The notes beneath the pieces are model-generated. The model searched no databases and was not told the origin of the DNA. It saw nothing but the letters and a program-made list of their open reading frames with translations. From Acanthosepion pharaonis (lineage: Eukaryota; Mollusca; Cephalopoda; Sepiida; Sepiidae), in NCBI GenBank assembly GCA_903632075.3, contig CAHIKZ030005207.1, forward strand, positions 1,302,501 through 1,366,500: a stretch of 64,000 nt of DNA, read 5' to 3'. Both the position numbers and the translations under genes were made by a program. This document shows positions 1 to 11,428 of this stretch, one piece after another. The first letter of the stretch is position 1. Each line of letters starts with the position of its first letter.

Positions 1-84
1 AAATTGCAGTAGTGGATAGCAACAAACAGTTTTGTATTACTACTTGCACCTATGAAGATCTCGGAAGAAGATCGAAAGTACTCG

Positions 85-141
85 TGGAAATGAGAAATAA
101 AAGCTATTTTCATAGTTATAGTACATTTCTCACATCATTTA
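85..141. repeat. dispersed repeat end, copy 1
   Basis: This stretch is nearly the same as 1111-1169; both end in TTTCTCACATCATTTAA. Each copy is followed within about 100 bp by an (AT)n tract. The pair is visible by direct comparison. It is probably the end of a dispersed retroelement, but no coding part is present. Confidence 0.6.
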
Positions 142-223
142 ATTGCAATACAAGGAAAGTTATCTGTGAGTATGAATGGATTTTATTAAAAATAAGCAGA
201 CATAATATCTGTAATTTACTTAA

Positions 224-234
224 AACACACACAC

Positions 235-278
<44 letters not shown>
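224..278. repeat. (AC)n(AT)n(GT)n compound microsatellite
   Basis: An AC run passes into an AT run and then GT, so the tract is close to self-complementary and could form a hairpin. Such tracts recur throughout the window. Confidence 0.95.
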
Positions 279-405
279 AACACGGATATCAGAGAGAGGT
301 CGGGACCGGAGAAGAAGTCTCTTATATCCGCGTTTTGTCTATTTTATATACATTAACACAGGCTCTAATTTGGGACCAGAGAAAATCTCTTATATCCGGG
401 TTACA
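278..405. repeat. two diverged tandem copies, unit about 75 bp
   Basis: Copies at about 278-335 and 354-403 share GGGACC-GAGAA and CTCTTATATCCG blocks. The tandem lies between the microsatellites at 224-278 and 413-459. Confidence 0.55.
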
Positions 406-412
406 CTGTGTA

Positions 413-459
413 TGTGTATATCTATATATATATAAAAGAGAGACGCACACACACACACA
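413..459. repeat. (TA)n and (AC)n microsatellites
   Basis: A short TATA run is followed by an AC run at about 446-459. From 460 to 900 I see only A+T-rich sequence with no supported feature. Confidence 0.85.
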
Positions 460-902
460 GTTTCTTTTCTCCTACTCCTTGCCTGTGGAACTTACAATTT
501 CTTGATTCCCTGCTGCCTACAATATTCAAAAATTTAAATGCAACTTCAATCACCGTCTTTTGTCTTCATGAAACCTGTTCTTTATTGTCCTTTTCTTCAC
601 TTATTACTGAAGTCTTTTCATTCTCTTTCACTCTTGATTTGGGTGAAATATTTAAAAATCTTATTTATGTGACATACAGAGATTTTTAAAATCAAATAAC
701 TGATTATATACTTCTAAACAATACAAAAGAATAGTTATAATGTTCAGTGTCTTAAATTTGTAATTGTGAAACCATAATCCATTTTAAAACTCCTTAAATG
801 CGACTCCTTATTCATAATCCCAAGCAAGATATGATTAATATAATCTTTCTGTCAATGCACTTAATCCAAGCATTAACAGCTGGCTTACCGATTGACTGCA
901 TA

Positions 903-1066
903 TATCTGAGTATGCCTTTCTAATAGGGTAGCTAGTTCATCCCTTCTGCAGATGCCTACTCAGGTACATTTGTGTTTGTTTAACACCAACAGAGCTAACC
1001 TGTGGTTTATATTGCAACTCTGCAGTTTATGGGAAAGAGTGCATAATCACAAGTTCAGTACACCCA
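903..1066. repeat. SINE-like dispersed repeat, copy 1
   Basis: It shares ordered blocks with 18772-18955: GCAGCTAG/GTAGCTAG, GCTCAGGCACATTTGTGT-like, GAGCTCACCTGTG-like, and GGGAGAG..GCGT. These are two copies of one family. The CAC..ACCTGTG region suggests a short interspersed element, but no polymerase III boxes are convincing. Confidence 0.55.
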
Positions 1067-1110
1067 AATTACCATAATGCTCAAATGATCATTATACTTT
1101 CAATCTTCTG

Positions 1111-1205
1111 GGAAAATGGGAAGTAAAAACGATTTTCATTGTTATAGCACATTTCTCACATCATTTAAAGTTTCACACTTGCCAAGTACTATATATATAT
1201 ATATA
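1111..1205. repeat. dispersed repeat end, copy 2, with (AT)n
   Basis: 1111-1169 matches 85-141 with only a few differences, and (AT)n follows at 1191-1205. The shared terminal block and the nearby AT tract suggest a retroelement end linked to a microsatellite. Confidence 0.55.
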
Positions 1206-1342
1206 ATGCTTTTCTACAAGCAATTTCACATTATTGAAACATTCTAGTTCTATCTGTAATTGTAACGCCACAAAGCAGTTAAGCTTTTATTTAAATGTTG
1301 CATTGGTTTCTTTATACGATTGAATGAGGAAAAAATACACCG

Positions 1343-1417
1343 ACGTAACGTATTTCGACCCTAAAAGGAATTTCTTCAAACTGAAAAGGTTCTTTCTAAG
1401 GTCGAAACGCATTACGT
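1343..1417. repeat. short inverted repeat with hammerhead-like cores
   Basis: Arms 1343-1379 and 1381-1417 are imperfect reverse complements (ACGTAA..TTTCGACC against GGTCGAAA..TTACGT). The + arm reads CTGAAAA, a short stem-loop, then GAAACGC. The minus arm reads TTGAAGA, a stem-loop, then GAAA. This box order is that of a hammerhead core and resembles ends of Penelope-like elements. Both cores carry substitutions, so activity is unlikely. Confidence 0.5.
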
Positions 1418-3763
1418 ATTTATTTATTTTATCAATCAATTACCCTCTATCAGTTTGTTGTATAGATTTGTATATAATAATATCTATCTTCTATTTGACT
1501 TTGACAAATTCGGTCTGCGAGAAAAGGAATTAATGGTCTAGCCTACCCGATGTGCTAAGATTCATGTAAATAAACCTTAATCGCAATAATGTTTTTGTCA
1601 ACGCGTAAGGTTTCAGCTGGTACTGGTTTGAATCTCTTCGATTGAAGCTGAAAGCGTGTTCAGTTTCATTATATCTTCTCGGTTACAGAATTCGGATGCA
1701 ATCACCATCTTTTCTCTTATGTTCTTTATCATTTTTCATAAAGTATGTTACTTCAACTTAGTCACTATGAACGAAACAGTAGATTATTGTGGTTCCGCCT
1801 ATAAGAAGTGATAATTACAGCTTGGACGCACACTGCTTTTAAAAGAGCTCTTGATGTATTTCGTAAAAATACAAAATCGCTTGCTGAGCGGCAATAATAA
1901 TACTTATAGCAATAATGTCCTCAAATTTTATCATCCGCCTCACCCAATATAATTATCCGAAAACGTGATTCAAATCCTATTATCAGACATTCATTTCACG
2001 TAAGATTAGCAGTTTTACGATTATTAATTTAAAAAAAACAAAAACAAGACAACTAGTTTCCAGAAATTATAACGAGAACTAATTTCCAGAAATTTAAACG
2101 GGAAATTTCCAGAAATTAAATTTAATCAAGTAATTATATTGATTAGAAAATAGGTACTTAAGATAATATTCAAAATAATTTTTCTTTTTAATTTAAACCA
2201 CGTAAGGCTGAGATTGTCCGCTAAAAGATTGTCCGCAAGTTTTTCATTAGGTTATTTTTCCTTTTGTTTTCTTTTTTGTTTGTTGTTTCAACATAATTTG
2301 ATGTAAAAAGTATATAGCAATATATGACTGAATATGCATAACTACTGCACGTTAACTTTTGTCCTCTCCTCGTTAAGGCGATATCGATATAGGACAGGCT
2401 CCAAAAGGTAGGTGATAAGAGTTTAACTGACTCCAAAGTAAAAAAGAAAGTAAATATGTTGCGGGGGGGGGGGGAATTGTGAAAATAGTTATATTTAGAA
2501 TATATTTATTTTAATTCCAAACTAATAGATTAAATTCCCAGGAAGCAAAATACTTCTGTGTATTTTAAACAGTTTAAATCGATTTGAATTCGAATCGCTT
2601 TTTCTCCTTATCAGTAAAATCTATAAAGTCGTCCATATTGACTAATTTGTCAATACACAATTCACATTATTAAAAAAATCTTTCAAAAATAAAACATACT
2701 TTTCTGAAACGTTATTTGAGAAAAAGTAGCTGATTTAAAATTTAATTAATCTGAACTGAAACCAATATTATTTCGAAATATCTTTTACCACGTAGTGAGT
2801 GTTTTCTTTTGGGGTGGGGAGGCATGCTGAGTGAGTGACAGTCTGATGTTTGAAAAATGTAAGTGGGGCAGAACTGAATAAAATACATGACGAATACAAC
2901 GTATGTCTTTTTTTTATAATTTTTTTTTAACTACCCAGTAATCTTAAAATTTTTAAATATTTTAAGTATTCTAATATTTTCTTAAATTTGAAGTATTTTG
3001 GTTTTATATTAATTATTACAAAGACGCTTGCTGAGAAAATGTTTAAAAAAAAAATTTAAATTTACTCTTATTTTCGGACAATGACGTGTATGGATGTCCG
3101 TATTTACAAAATTCAACATGTTTATACACACAAAAATTCAAAATTCTTAAAATACAGGGTATCATTGAATTGCATATTCAATGTTACTTGACTGCTATAA
3201 ATTATTACAGAATGTTAAAATATTTAAAAGTTTATACATCATTTCAAATAATGTTTTATAAAAAATGAATGCAATTTTTGTAAAAATTCATTATTCATTG
3301 AAAATCTTCTTAAGATGATAGTGTCCATAATGTATTTTATTCATAAAAGGAATTAAAAGTTGTTTTCTAATTGAAATGTCTTAGTTTTATTGCATTTTTT
3401 TTTAATTTTATGATAGGGGGAAATTTCTATAACTGAAGGTCCTGTTTCACCAAAAATATTGATAATAAATTCTCTCTAAGGACAATAACAAATATAAACA
3501 TTACGCAATACAAAAAGGTTTCTTGAAATTTCATGGTTGGGTGGGAGCTAACAGATGTAAGAAAAATATTTTAAGTATATTTTCTAAAAAGAAAAAAGAT
3601 AAATAAATAAAATAGAAATAAACGTTTCAAAAAATTTATTCCTTTCTTAATAAGTTTTGAAAATTTCTTTAAAATCCGACAATTTATTTGATATTTGCAA
3701 TAATTGCAAATTCAATGTGTTTTTCACCGAACCTTAAAAAGTTCATATTTCTCGTAAAGTCTT
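1418..3763. other. A+T-rich stretch, no gene seen
   Basis: It contains a short three-copy imperfect tandem around TTTCCAGAAATT (2046-2120) and a G12 run at 2463-2474. Many A or T homopolymers occur. Open frames are short, with no recognisable product. Confidence 0.6.
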
Positions 3764-4638
3764 TCCTTTCTTCTTCTTTCCCCTCTCCTTTCTTTCTTTC
3801 TCTCTCCTTTCTTTCTTTCTCTCTCCTTTCTTTCTTTCTCTCTCCTTTCTTTCTTTCTCTCTCCTTTCTTTCTTTCTCTCTCCTTTCTTTCTTTCTCTCT
3901 CCTTTCTTTCTTTCTCTCTCCTTTCTTTCTTTCTCTCTCCTTTCTTTCTTTCTCTCTCCTTTCTTTCTTTCTCTCTCCTTTCTTTCTTTCTCTCTCCTTT
4001 CTTTCTTTCTCTCTCCTTTCTTTCTTTCTCTCTCCTTTCTTTCTTTCTCTCTCCTTTCTTTCTTTCTCCTTTCTTTCTCTCTCTCTCTCTCCTTTCTTTC
4101 TCTCTCTCTCTCCTTTCTTTCTCTCTCTCTCTCTTTCTTTCTTTCTCTCTCTCTTTCTTTCTCTCTCTCTCCTTTTTCTTTTCTCTCTCTCTCCTTTCTT
4201 TTCTTTCTCTCTCTCTCTCCTTTCTTTCTTTTCTCTCTCTCTCCTTTCTTTCTTTCTCTCTCTCTCTCCTTTCTTTCTCTCTCTCTCTCCTTTCTTTCTT
4301 TCTCTCTCTCTCTCCTTTCTTTCTTTCTCTCTCTCTCTCCTTTCTTTCTTTCTCTCTCTCTCTCCTTTCTTTCTTTCTCTCTCTCTCTCCTTTCTTTCTT
4401 TCTCTCTCTCTCTCCTTTCTTTCTTTCTCTCTCTCTCCTTTCTTTCTTTCTCTCTCTCTCCTTTCTTTCTTTCTCTCTCTTTCTTTCTTTTCTCTCTCTC
4501 TCCTTTCTTTCTTTCTCTCTCTCTCCTTTCTTTCTTTCTCTCTCTCTCCTTTCTTTCTTTCTCTCTCTCTCCTTTCTTTCTTTCTCTCTCTCTCCTTTCT
4601 TTCTTTCTCTCTCTCTCCTTTCTTTCTTTCTCTCTCTC
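3764..4638. repeat. polypyrimidine tetranucleotide/dinucleotide array
   Basis: About 870 bp consist almost purely of C and T on the + strand. Early units alternate CTTTCTTTCTTT with CTCTCT (about 18 bp); later units lengthen the CT part (about 20-22 bp). The long Arg/Glu/Lys-rich and Ser/Phe/Leu-rich frames across it result only from the repeat lacking stops. Purine/pyrimidine asymmetry with mirror symmetry favours triplex (H-DNA). Confidence 0.95.
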
Positions 4639-5217
4639 AGCGTTAAAAAATGATCAATACCGATCGCAATGGCAATAATAGTCATTGTGAGTTTAGTCAT
4701 CTTTGATACGAGATGATTTTTTAAACACGTTGGTGAAATTATAAACATTATATTCAATAAATACATCAAGGAATGCCGTTTGTTTCTACGTTTATAAGTG
4801 AACTTCGAAAGAGAAAGATATTTTTTTTTAAATATAGTTAAGAGCTTTAGTATTAAAATCATAATCAGTGTCTGTCATGAATAACCGGTTTATTTAGCTT
4901 TAAATATGAGCATTAATTATTGTTTTATTTTACTCAATTCTTTAAGGTCTCCATTGTTCTTCGGTTAATTTGGATCTTAAATCTTCATTGTATAATATTT
5001 GATGTATGTGATTAAGAAGCGTTAGTCAAGTTCATTGACTAAATTTTTTATTGAAAAATAAACTTATCAATGCTTTTCTGTTTCATCATTACGCCCGAAT
5101 TTACACATCGTCAAAAGTTGGTTTTATTTTCTATGAATAATCGATGATCATAAATTTACAGAATTCTCTTACCGCATGTAAGAAAGAATTCTGTTTTTTT
5201 TTTTTAAGTCATTAAAA
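4639..5217. other. no gene seen
   Basis: Ordinary A+T-rich sequence. One short imperfect hairpin at 5159-5194 (CAGAATTCT arms around CTTAC..GTAAG) is the only structure noted. Confidence 0.5.
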
Positions 5218-5260
5218 GTAATATATATATATAGAGAGAGAGAGAGAGGGAGAGAGAGAA
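5218..5260. repeat. (TA)n(GA)n microsatellite
   Basis: A TA run passes directly into a GA run. The same TA-then-GA junction recurs at 5558-5602 and 31823-31862. Confidence 0.9.
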
Positions 5261-5554
5261 AAAAAATTGTGTTTTCTTCAATCCATACTTTGTGGTGCTC
5301 CGGATCCTGTCTTAGCAAAGGTTAGATGACTCGGCTGTCTTCGGTCTAGAAACGCAATCTGATACAGCCGTTGAAGACAGACTAGCCACAAATGTACACG
5401 AATGAGAAATGTAACCTAGTCAACATGGCAACACAGCGCCATCTACTTTCTTTAAAATTAATTCAAAAACGAAGTATTTGCGGACATGTTTATATGGATT
5501 GTTGTAGTTGTTTTGGAGTGAGAGTCCCGCACCCAAATTTTTTTGAAAGTATTT

Positions 5555-5557
<3 letters not shown>

Positions 5558-5602
<45 letters not shown>
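5558..5602. repeat. (TA)n(GA)n microsatellite
   Basis: TA run followed by GA run, immediately before the inverted-repeat element at 5635. Confidence 0.9.
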
Positions 5603-5634
5603 ATATAGGAAACGTATCCATCTAACATATATCA

Positions 5635-5856
5635 CTTTTATAAAAGCTTCGTCAGAGATTGAGAGAAAACAAACAAAATGACAGAACTTTTTGGTATTTT
5701 CAGTTTTGTTTGGGTCAATTCTCATTGGTCAGTCACGTATTTTAATGCGCATGATACATGACTGACCAATGAGAACTGACACAAACAAAATTGAAAAAAC
5801 CAAAATTCTGACTTTGTTTTCACTCAATCTCTGACGAAGTTTTAATAAAAGCGAAA
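5635..5856. mobile_element. foldback element, about 105-bp arms
   Basis: The left arm 5635-5740 and right arm 5754-5852 are imperfect reverse complements, separated by 13 bp. Shared blocks include CTTCGTCAGAGATTGAG and TCTCATTGGTCAGTCA with their complements. Each arm ends outward in CTGACGA, an AG(C)TTTT..AAAAG stem, and, in the right arm, GAAA at 5853-5856. This is the hammerhead-like order. The element could be a MITE or two tail-to-tail ends of a Penelope-like element. Confidence 0.7.
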
Positions 5857-5923
5857 AATATTAAATTGATATACGCTTCGTGTTTGTTTCTATACCTTAT
5901 CCTATCGGATTCCAATCCATGAT

Positions 5924-5926
<3 letters not shown>

Positions 5927-5966
<40 letters not shown>
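5927..5966. repeat. (AT)n microsatellite
   Basis: Uninterrupted AT dinucleotides, immediately upstream of a tRNA-like SINE head. Confidence 0.95.
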
Positions 5967-5968
<2 letters not shown>

Positions 5969-5989
5969 GAGAGAGTAAAAATCTGATCT

Positions 5990-6240
5990 CTCCCGTGGCT
6001 GAGTGACTAGAACGTTAGCGTTCTGAATAGACTACTCGGACTCTCACTTTGGTCAAGGTGACTTTTTGATCATATTGAACTTTGGAGACAACCTCAGCGA
6101 ACAGAACCGTTAGAAATCATAGCACCTGTTGACCCAAGTTTTGTGAGTGAAATTGTGTATGTGGAATCGTTTGAAAGTAGCCGATGCTTGTGCGAACTGG
6201 AAATCACAAATCATCGTGACTGAGGATTTGAATATACTGG
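5990..6240 (+). mobile_element. tRNA-like SINE
   Basis: GTGGCTGAGTGACTAGAACG near 5995 resembles a tRNA 5' half with an A box, and GGACTCTCACTTTGG follows as a weak T-arm region. The body block TTTTGTGAGTGAAATTG (about 6131-6150) recurs in reverse complement near 19030, marking a dispersed family. Boundaries are approximate. Confidence 0.5.
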
Positions 6241-6599
6241 CTTTATTGAACTACTGCTTAATCTCGAAACTCTAATATCCGCTCACCATAGTTGCAAGGA
6301 AACTGGGAATAGTTAGCCGCACTAGTAGACTCTATTGTATGACGGACGGTTACATTTCTGTTAATGCTGTTTAGAAATAGCTGTTATCATCACGTCATAA
6401 TCTCATTACTAATAAGTGGCAATCAGTTTGCGTGACATTTAAAAGTATGGAGTCACATTGAGTTAACTAAATACAGGAGTGAGTTAGATAAATACCAGTT
6501 CTTAACGCACACAAAATTGTGATAAATGAATATACACACAAATGTATGTATGTACGCAGCTTATATTGTTTGTGCCGTACAAAGAATATCAACTGCGTG

Positions 6600-6890
6600 A
6601 GTTGTAAGCAACCACTGTTCGTGATGGCGAAATCACCTCAGGAGATCAAGATGGTGGCGGGAAGAGGGGACAACCAAGCTGCAATCTTAGTCAACCGGCC
6701 GTCAAGTATCACGGGAGGAAATTGAAAGTGTCCATTCGGACAAGCGGGGCGGAACAGCCGACATTGGCTATCGACTGTCAGCCATATTGGTTAGCACCCA
6801 CAAACTCCATCACTTCCTTTTCGCACCCTCCACACCATCTTGTCAGACGTTCAAACGACATCTACGACCGGAAGCGGAAGCAGTCCCAAT
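6600..6890. promoter_or_regulatory. CpG-rich promoter-like island
   Basis: This is markedly richer in G+C and CpG than its surroundings. It holds a GC box (GGGGCGG, 6746-6752), an ETS-type CCGGAAG (6868-6874), an inverted CCAAT (ATTGG) and CAAGATGGTGGCGG near 6646, close to the YY1 5'-UTR motif. Short frames exist on both strands (33 aa from ATGGCGAAATC), but no product is recognised. It could be a promoter for a gene outside the visible exons, or an old repeat that kept its CpGs. Confidence 0.35.
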
Positions 6891-6900
6891 TGCTAATTGA

Positions 6901-9900
6901 TTTTCGGGTATTTTAGGATTTTTTTTTATTTATTGGTCTTTTTTTATTCCCTAATCTTGTTTGTTTACACTTTTTTCCTCCCAATGATTTCCTGTCAAGG
7001 TCGATGTGTCCGTGAGGAATAACATCCGAGGTGGTTTGTGGGTGATGAGAAATATTTAGTCTCTTACATTCATCTTTTCTTTCTCTAGGTAATTCTTTCC
7101 CATTCGAGTTTTAATTCCAATGATGGATACTTTCACATAAATTCTGATATCGACGATGTGTGTTGTTTTTATTGGGTAGTTAAGTCTGGCAACGATAACA
7201 CCCTATCTTGACCGACATTTTTTTTTTGTTTACTTAGCCTGCATCTCCACACTTTAACCCTAGAACCGCCTCTGTAAGTCTGCGAGGGTCACTACGATTT
7301 GATTTAGCTACAGTTCCGTTTTTCTTGGCTTAAATTATATTTCAACCGATTACTGTCGTCTATCTTAATCGTCTCTAGACTCGTGTTAGTTTCTGCTTGA
7401 ATACGATAGACCGATTACTATAAGTTCTTAATCTTGAATAAGGGTCAGTGGCTATTTTATATACCACGAGTAGTAAAGATTTTAAAAGCATTCGATTGGT
7501 TGCATGAAAAGAAATAATTTTGGTTTAACGCTATTGTTATAAAAATGCTTGAGTCTAACACAATTTTTAAAAGATTTATTTCCTTTAATAAATTCATTTA
7601 ATCACTGATAAACTCCTGATAAATGCAATATAAACAATGGTTTATTTTTTACTACGTAACGTGCGCTATCTTAATCTACCTCCAAAGAATCTGAAGAAAT
7701 CTGTTTTGGCGTTTCGAAAGAAGTGGTAAAAGGGGCATTCATTGGCAGAAACTTACGTTCGTTCAAAGGATTAATTAAATTTCCTTGTGTAGTTGTTGTT
7801 TGATCATTCCAATTTTCAAAGACGTCCCCACACTTACGACATTCATTAATGATTAAATGACTCATTGTAATTATATTTCGTTAGAAAATTCGTTAAATAT
7901 TGTCTTCCTTCACTATTCTGTTGTAAAACCTCATGTGAAATTATGTAATTAGAGTATATTTTGTATTTCACAAGACGTATGGGAAATTTTTGAAATTTTA
8001 TAAGCCATCTGAAATTTAATAGACTATCAACCAAAACCAAACTTGTGAAAGTTTTATGCAATCACAAACTATGAATATGCAAATCTTTCTCCGTAAATGA
8101 AAGTGTTTAATTCGTGTATCATCATACAAAAATATCTTCTGTTAATTTATTAGATAAAAATATATTGGGATCAAAGACCAAGTTACCATTATTCATAAAG
8201 ATAGAAAACTTATTTTCAGTAGAGATCATGCTTCGTAGTTCACTGCTAGAAGAATCACTGAACTCTTTCACCTTTCTTGAGGGGAAAGCTTCGTGCAAAT
8301 AGTATATCTTTATACTATTAATAAAATTACGCTTTGTAGAAAGGGTGTGCTTCAAAAATCTACAATAGTTTCGATTCCTGGTTTATGAGTCCAATTCAGT
8401 TCGTCTTAAGGAAAGACATACATTTAAATCTCCCTCCTCCCCTACACACATTGAAAGGCAAATTCATTGGATAAATTTCTCTCTCTAATTCTTGGACTGG
8501 AAAAAAGTCTACAAGAATGAAAACTCTGCACTAAATATTGAAGTATGCGACGGGAAGCCATTCCAGTATACTTCTCAAGAAGTCATGGTCATGAAGAGTT
8601 TAAGAAGCTGTGGGTAACCATGACAACAACATTCTGAAAGAGTAACAATTTATACATTACGTTTTTGTTTTGTTCTGTTTTTACTTAACTCCCGCAGTTG
8701 GATGTGTGCAAAAGTATCCAGCAAAATTCAGTTTTAAAACATGTATTATACCGCTGTCCCACAACTTTAGGAACATTTACACAGTGATTTTTTATTGTCT
8801 TTTTGTTTTTTATTGTATTTTTGTTTTTTATTGTATGCGGTCGATAAACCATAAAAAGTGAATCAATCACTTTTGAGATGAATCCGTATTTACCGTCCTT
8901 AGCTTGAAGTCTGCCACAGGGCCACGTGAAGTAAAGGTAGCCTTGTATTCAATTCGATCACTGGTAAATAAGCGAGACTTTTATCTATTATCCGGATATA
9001 CTAGTGTATAAGCCGACTTCATAGATAGTGTAACTCGTGAATTATTTGCATGAATTTTAAACCCCCCAACCCCGAAAAAATAACCAATGTAGTGTAACCC
9101 ATCACCGAAAATGCATTATTTTTAACCTCTTCAAAATATTTACCTTTGTATAGTGCGTCCCCTATTTTTGCACAAAATTAAAAACTCTCACTATATTCGC
9201 GTATATAGGTTAAGTAGGTGTCTATAGAAGTAAATATGTAAGATGTTTAAGATAATGCTATCTGAAAATTCTTTTAATCAGAATACGCTGCTGAGTCCTT
9301 TATTTCTCAGTGCAACTATGTTTACTTGTCGGTGCACATTTTTAAATAACATGTGACTACTTACAGAACCTGTGTGTATTCCTTCCGAACTTCATCCTCG
9401 ACCGAGGGGTACTATTGAATGGAGGCCCAGACCTGTTGTTTTTGACCCTCGCTATCTTATCAACATTTTTTTTTCCTGTCTACATTTATGTACATTACAA
9501 ATTCAACCAACTATTATTTAGTGGATTTTGACGTCATTCTTGGTTCGTTCGTTCGTTCTTTCTTTTTATTTTTTTATTTTTTTTGTCCAAATTCGTGAAT
9601 TTGTTTTGCTCATGGTGAGTCTTGAAGAAAAAAAAAAAAACTATATAAAATTCACTTCTTATCCATAATGTTGAATGTGTTGAAATTATTCAACTTTTTA
9701 GCAAGAAAAATCTCAAGTTGTTAAAAATTACCGCAAAATATTGTTGATTTATTTAATATGGAATGATCTCTTTAATTTGTATTTAGATACATTGTATTTA
9801 CTTTAAATTTTTCTAGTCGAATTGTTTACCTATATTGTATATGATCCATTATTTTACATAATTAGGTTATAATAAAATTTGTATTTTATATGAAAATTGA

Positions 9901-9986
9901 GATATAGTAAGGTGTACGTATCATAGAGTCGGTGCGGCCCCACGAAACCGTTGCACCGGCCCTGACTTCTTGTACTGAGCTACATG

Positions 9987-9990
<4 letters not shown>
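6901..9990. other. no gene seen
   Basis: A+T-rich sequence with short frames only. A triple TTTTTGTTTTTTATTGT tandem lies at about 8788-8836. Homopolymer T and A runs occur, but nothing else can be supported. Confidence 0.5.

Positions 9991-10020
<30 letters not shown>
9991..10020. repeat. poly(T), 30 bp
   Basis: A long uninterrupted T run. It may be the reverse-strand poly(A) tail of a retrocopy, but no flanking element is evident. Confidence 0.9.
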
Positions 10021-10439
10021 CAACAATTAATCATGCTTTTTTCAATGGCATCAGCACAATGAAAGTTGAAAAACTTAAACCGAAAACAGTTTAGATTTGT
10101 GTTTTTCATGTTCAGACACATCACATTATTAAAAAAAAAATTAAATCCCGGGTTTCAACTTAATACTCGGTGGTTTGAAGAACTATAACATTTAATAATT
10201 GTTAACAATAGTCAAAATAAACTAGGAAAAGGTAAGAACTATTATAAGATAGATGTAGTAATATTTATTACACGAGAAATAAAAGTTGGAATTGTGGACT
10301 GAGTAAGCAGGGGCTGGAACCCTGGTACAGTTCGTGGACGGCATGATAGTTCTTTCGGTAGCTGATACAAAATTTGGGACGCCAAACCTACATCCGGGTG
10401 TTTTTTGTCGAGATACCATCTTTAGAAACACTGCCACTC

Positions 10440-10960
10440 AAGGCTAAAGACTTCTTTCAAGCCATGAAATGAATTAGCCCGCGCCAAACTTCACAAGATT
10501 AGGCGTCGAACCTTCCATTATCCTTAAAAGTTCAAACCTTTCGAACATTGATTGAACCAGTCCTACTGTATGGATCAAAAACTTGGACATTATCTGTTCC
10601 TCTCGAAAGACGACTTGATGGAACCTATACAAATCTACTTAGAAAAATCCAGAACATCAGTTGGAGGTCCCATGCAACACTTAACACAATTTATGGAGAA
10701 AGACCAATATCTCTTAAGCTCAAACAAAAATGATTACAGGTTGCCTGCCACTGCCACCGAGCGGACAGGGAAATCGTCTCATCCTTACTCCTATGTCATC
10801 CTTCTGGAAGTGTCTTCTCACAAAATAGACTTTCCCAGACACCATAGCTCGGGACTCAGGGTTTGGCATTAGAGGTCTGGGGACAGCAATACAGGATCGA
10901 ACAGTGTGGAAAAGGATTGTCAATGGAATTCCGACCAACCATAGGGAGATCGAAGGGTGA
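10440..10960 (+). pseudogene. LINE reverse transcriptase 3' fragment (family B)
   Basis: Broken frames give VLLYGSKTWTL, ERRLDGTYTNLLR and SWRSHATLNTIYG, the region after the catalytic palm in many non-LTR retrotransposon polymerases. Later pieces (CHCHRADRE) match the following LAGHC..R-type segment. Frames shift several times and there is no upstream RT palm, so it is a 5'-truncated, decayed insertion. The clade is not assigned. Confidence 0.75.
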
Positions 10961-11037
10961 TAATGAATATTTATTAACATCAGTACCTGCTGTCTAGTTT
11001 TTGGGACGTTGGACATTCAAGAGTTTTCACGAAACCG

Positions 11038-11265
11038 ATAATTAATGCCGGATTAAAAAAAAAGGTAATTAAGATTGGATTTAAAAAAACTTGAAAAGAA
11101 ATAATCAGTAAATCTCACCGTATTAAAAAAAAATAATTAAAAAGAAACTATAATTAATACCTGATTTTAAAAAAAAAGAAAGAAAAAACTAATTAATGCC
11201 GAATTAAAACAACTGTAATTAATGAGAGATATTTTAAAATATAAATACCTGTAATTAATTTCGAT
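11038..11265. repeat. degenerate A-rich tandem repeat
   Basis: Imperfect units of TAATTAATGCCGGATT followed by an A run recur about four or five times with drift. The array ends shortly before the palindrome at 11284. Confidence 0.5.
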
Positions 11266-11283
11266 TTTTGTTGTATGAATAAT

Positions 11284-11428
11284 ATAAAATAAATCGTAAA
11301 TAGCCAGGAACATCTACCAAGGTTTCACTTAAACGGATCTTCAGGGTAATCTGGCCAGATTACCCTAAAGATCCGTTTAGGGGAAACCTAGGTAGGTTGT
11401 TCCTAGCTCCTTAGGATTTATTTCATTT
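11284..11428. mobile_element. near-perfect palindrome with twin hammerhead-like cores
   Basis: The sequence is symmetric about 11354/11355 (CTGG|CCAG) with no spacer. The inner arms of about 52 bp are strongly matched, and weaker matching runs to about 71 bp. On the minus strand the left arm has CTGAAGA (11344-11338), a stem-loop, then GAAAC (11326-11322). The + right arm has CTAAAGA (11365-11371) and GAAAC (11383-11387). Flanks TACC and GGTA in each arm can pair as a short helix I. It looks like two tail-to-tail retroelement ends. Confidence 0.7.

Noticed and set aside
3684..4862. Open frame of about 390 codons rich in Arg, Glu and Lys (and a Ser/Phe/Leu-rich frame on the other strand)
   Set aside because: It lies almost wholly within the CT/CTTT array. 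A stop-free simple repeat gives such frames in several phases.
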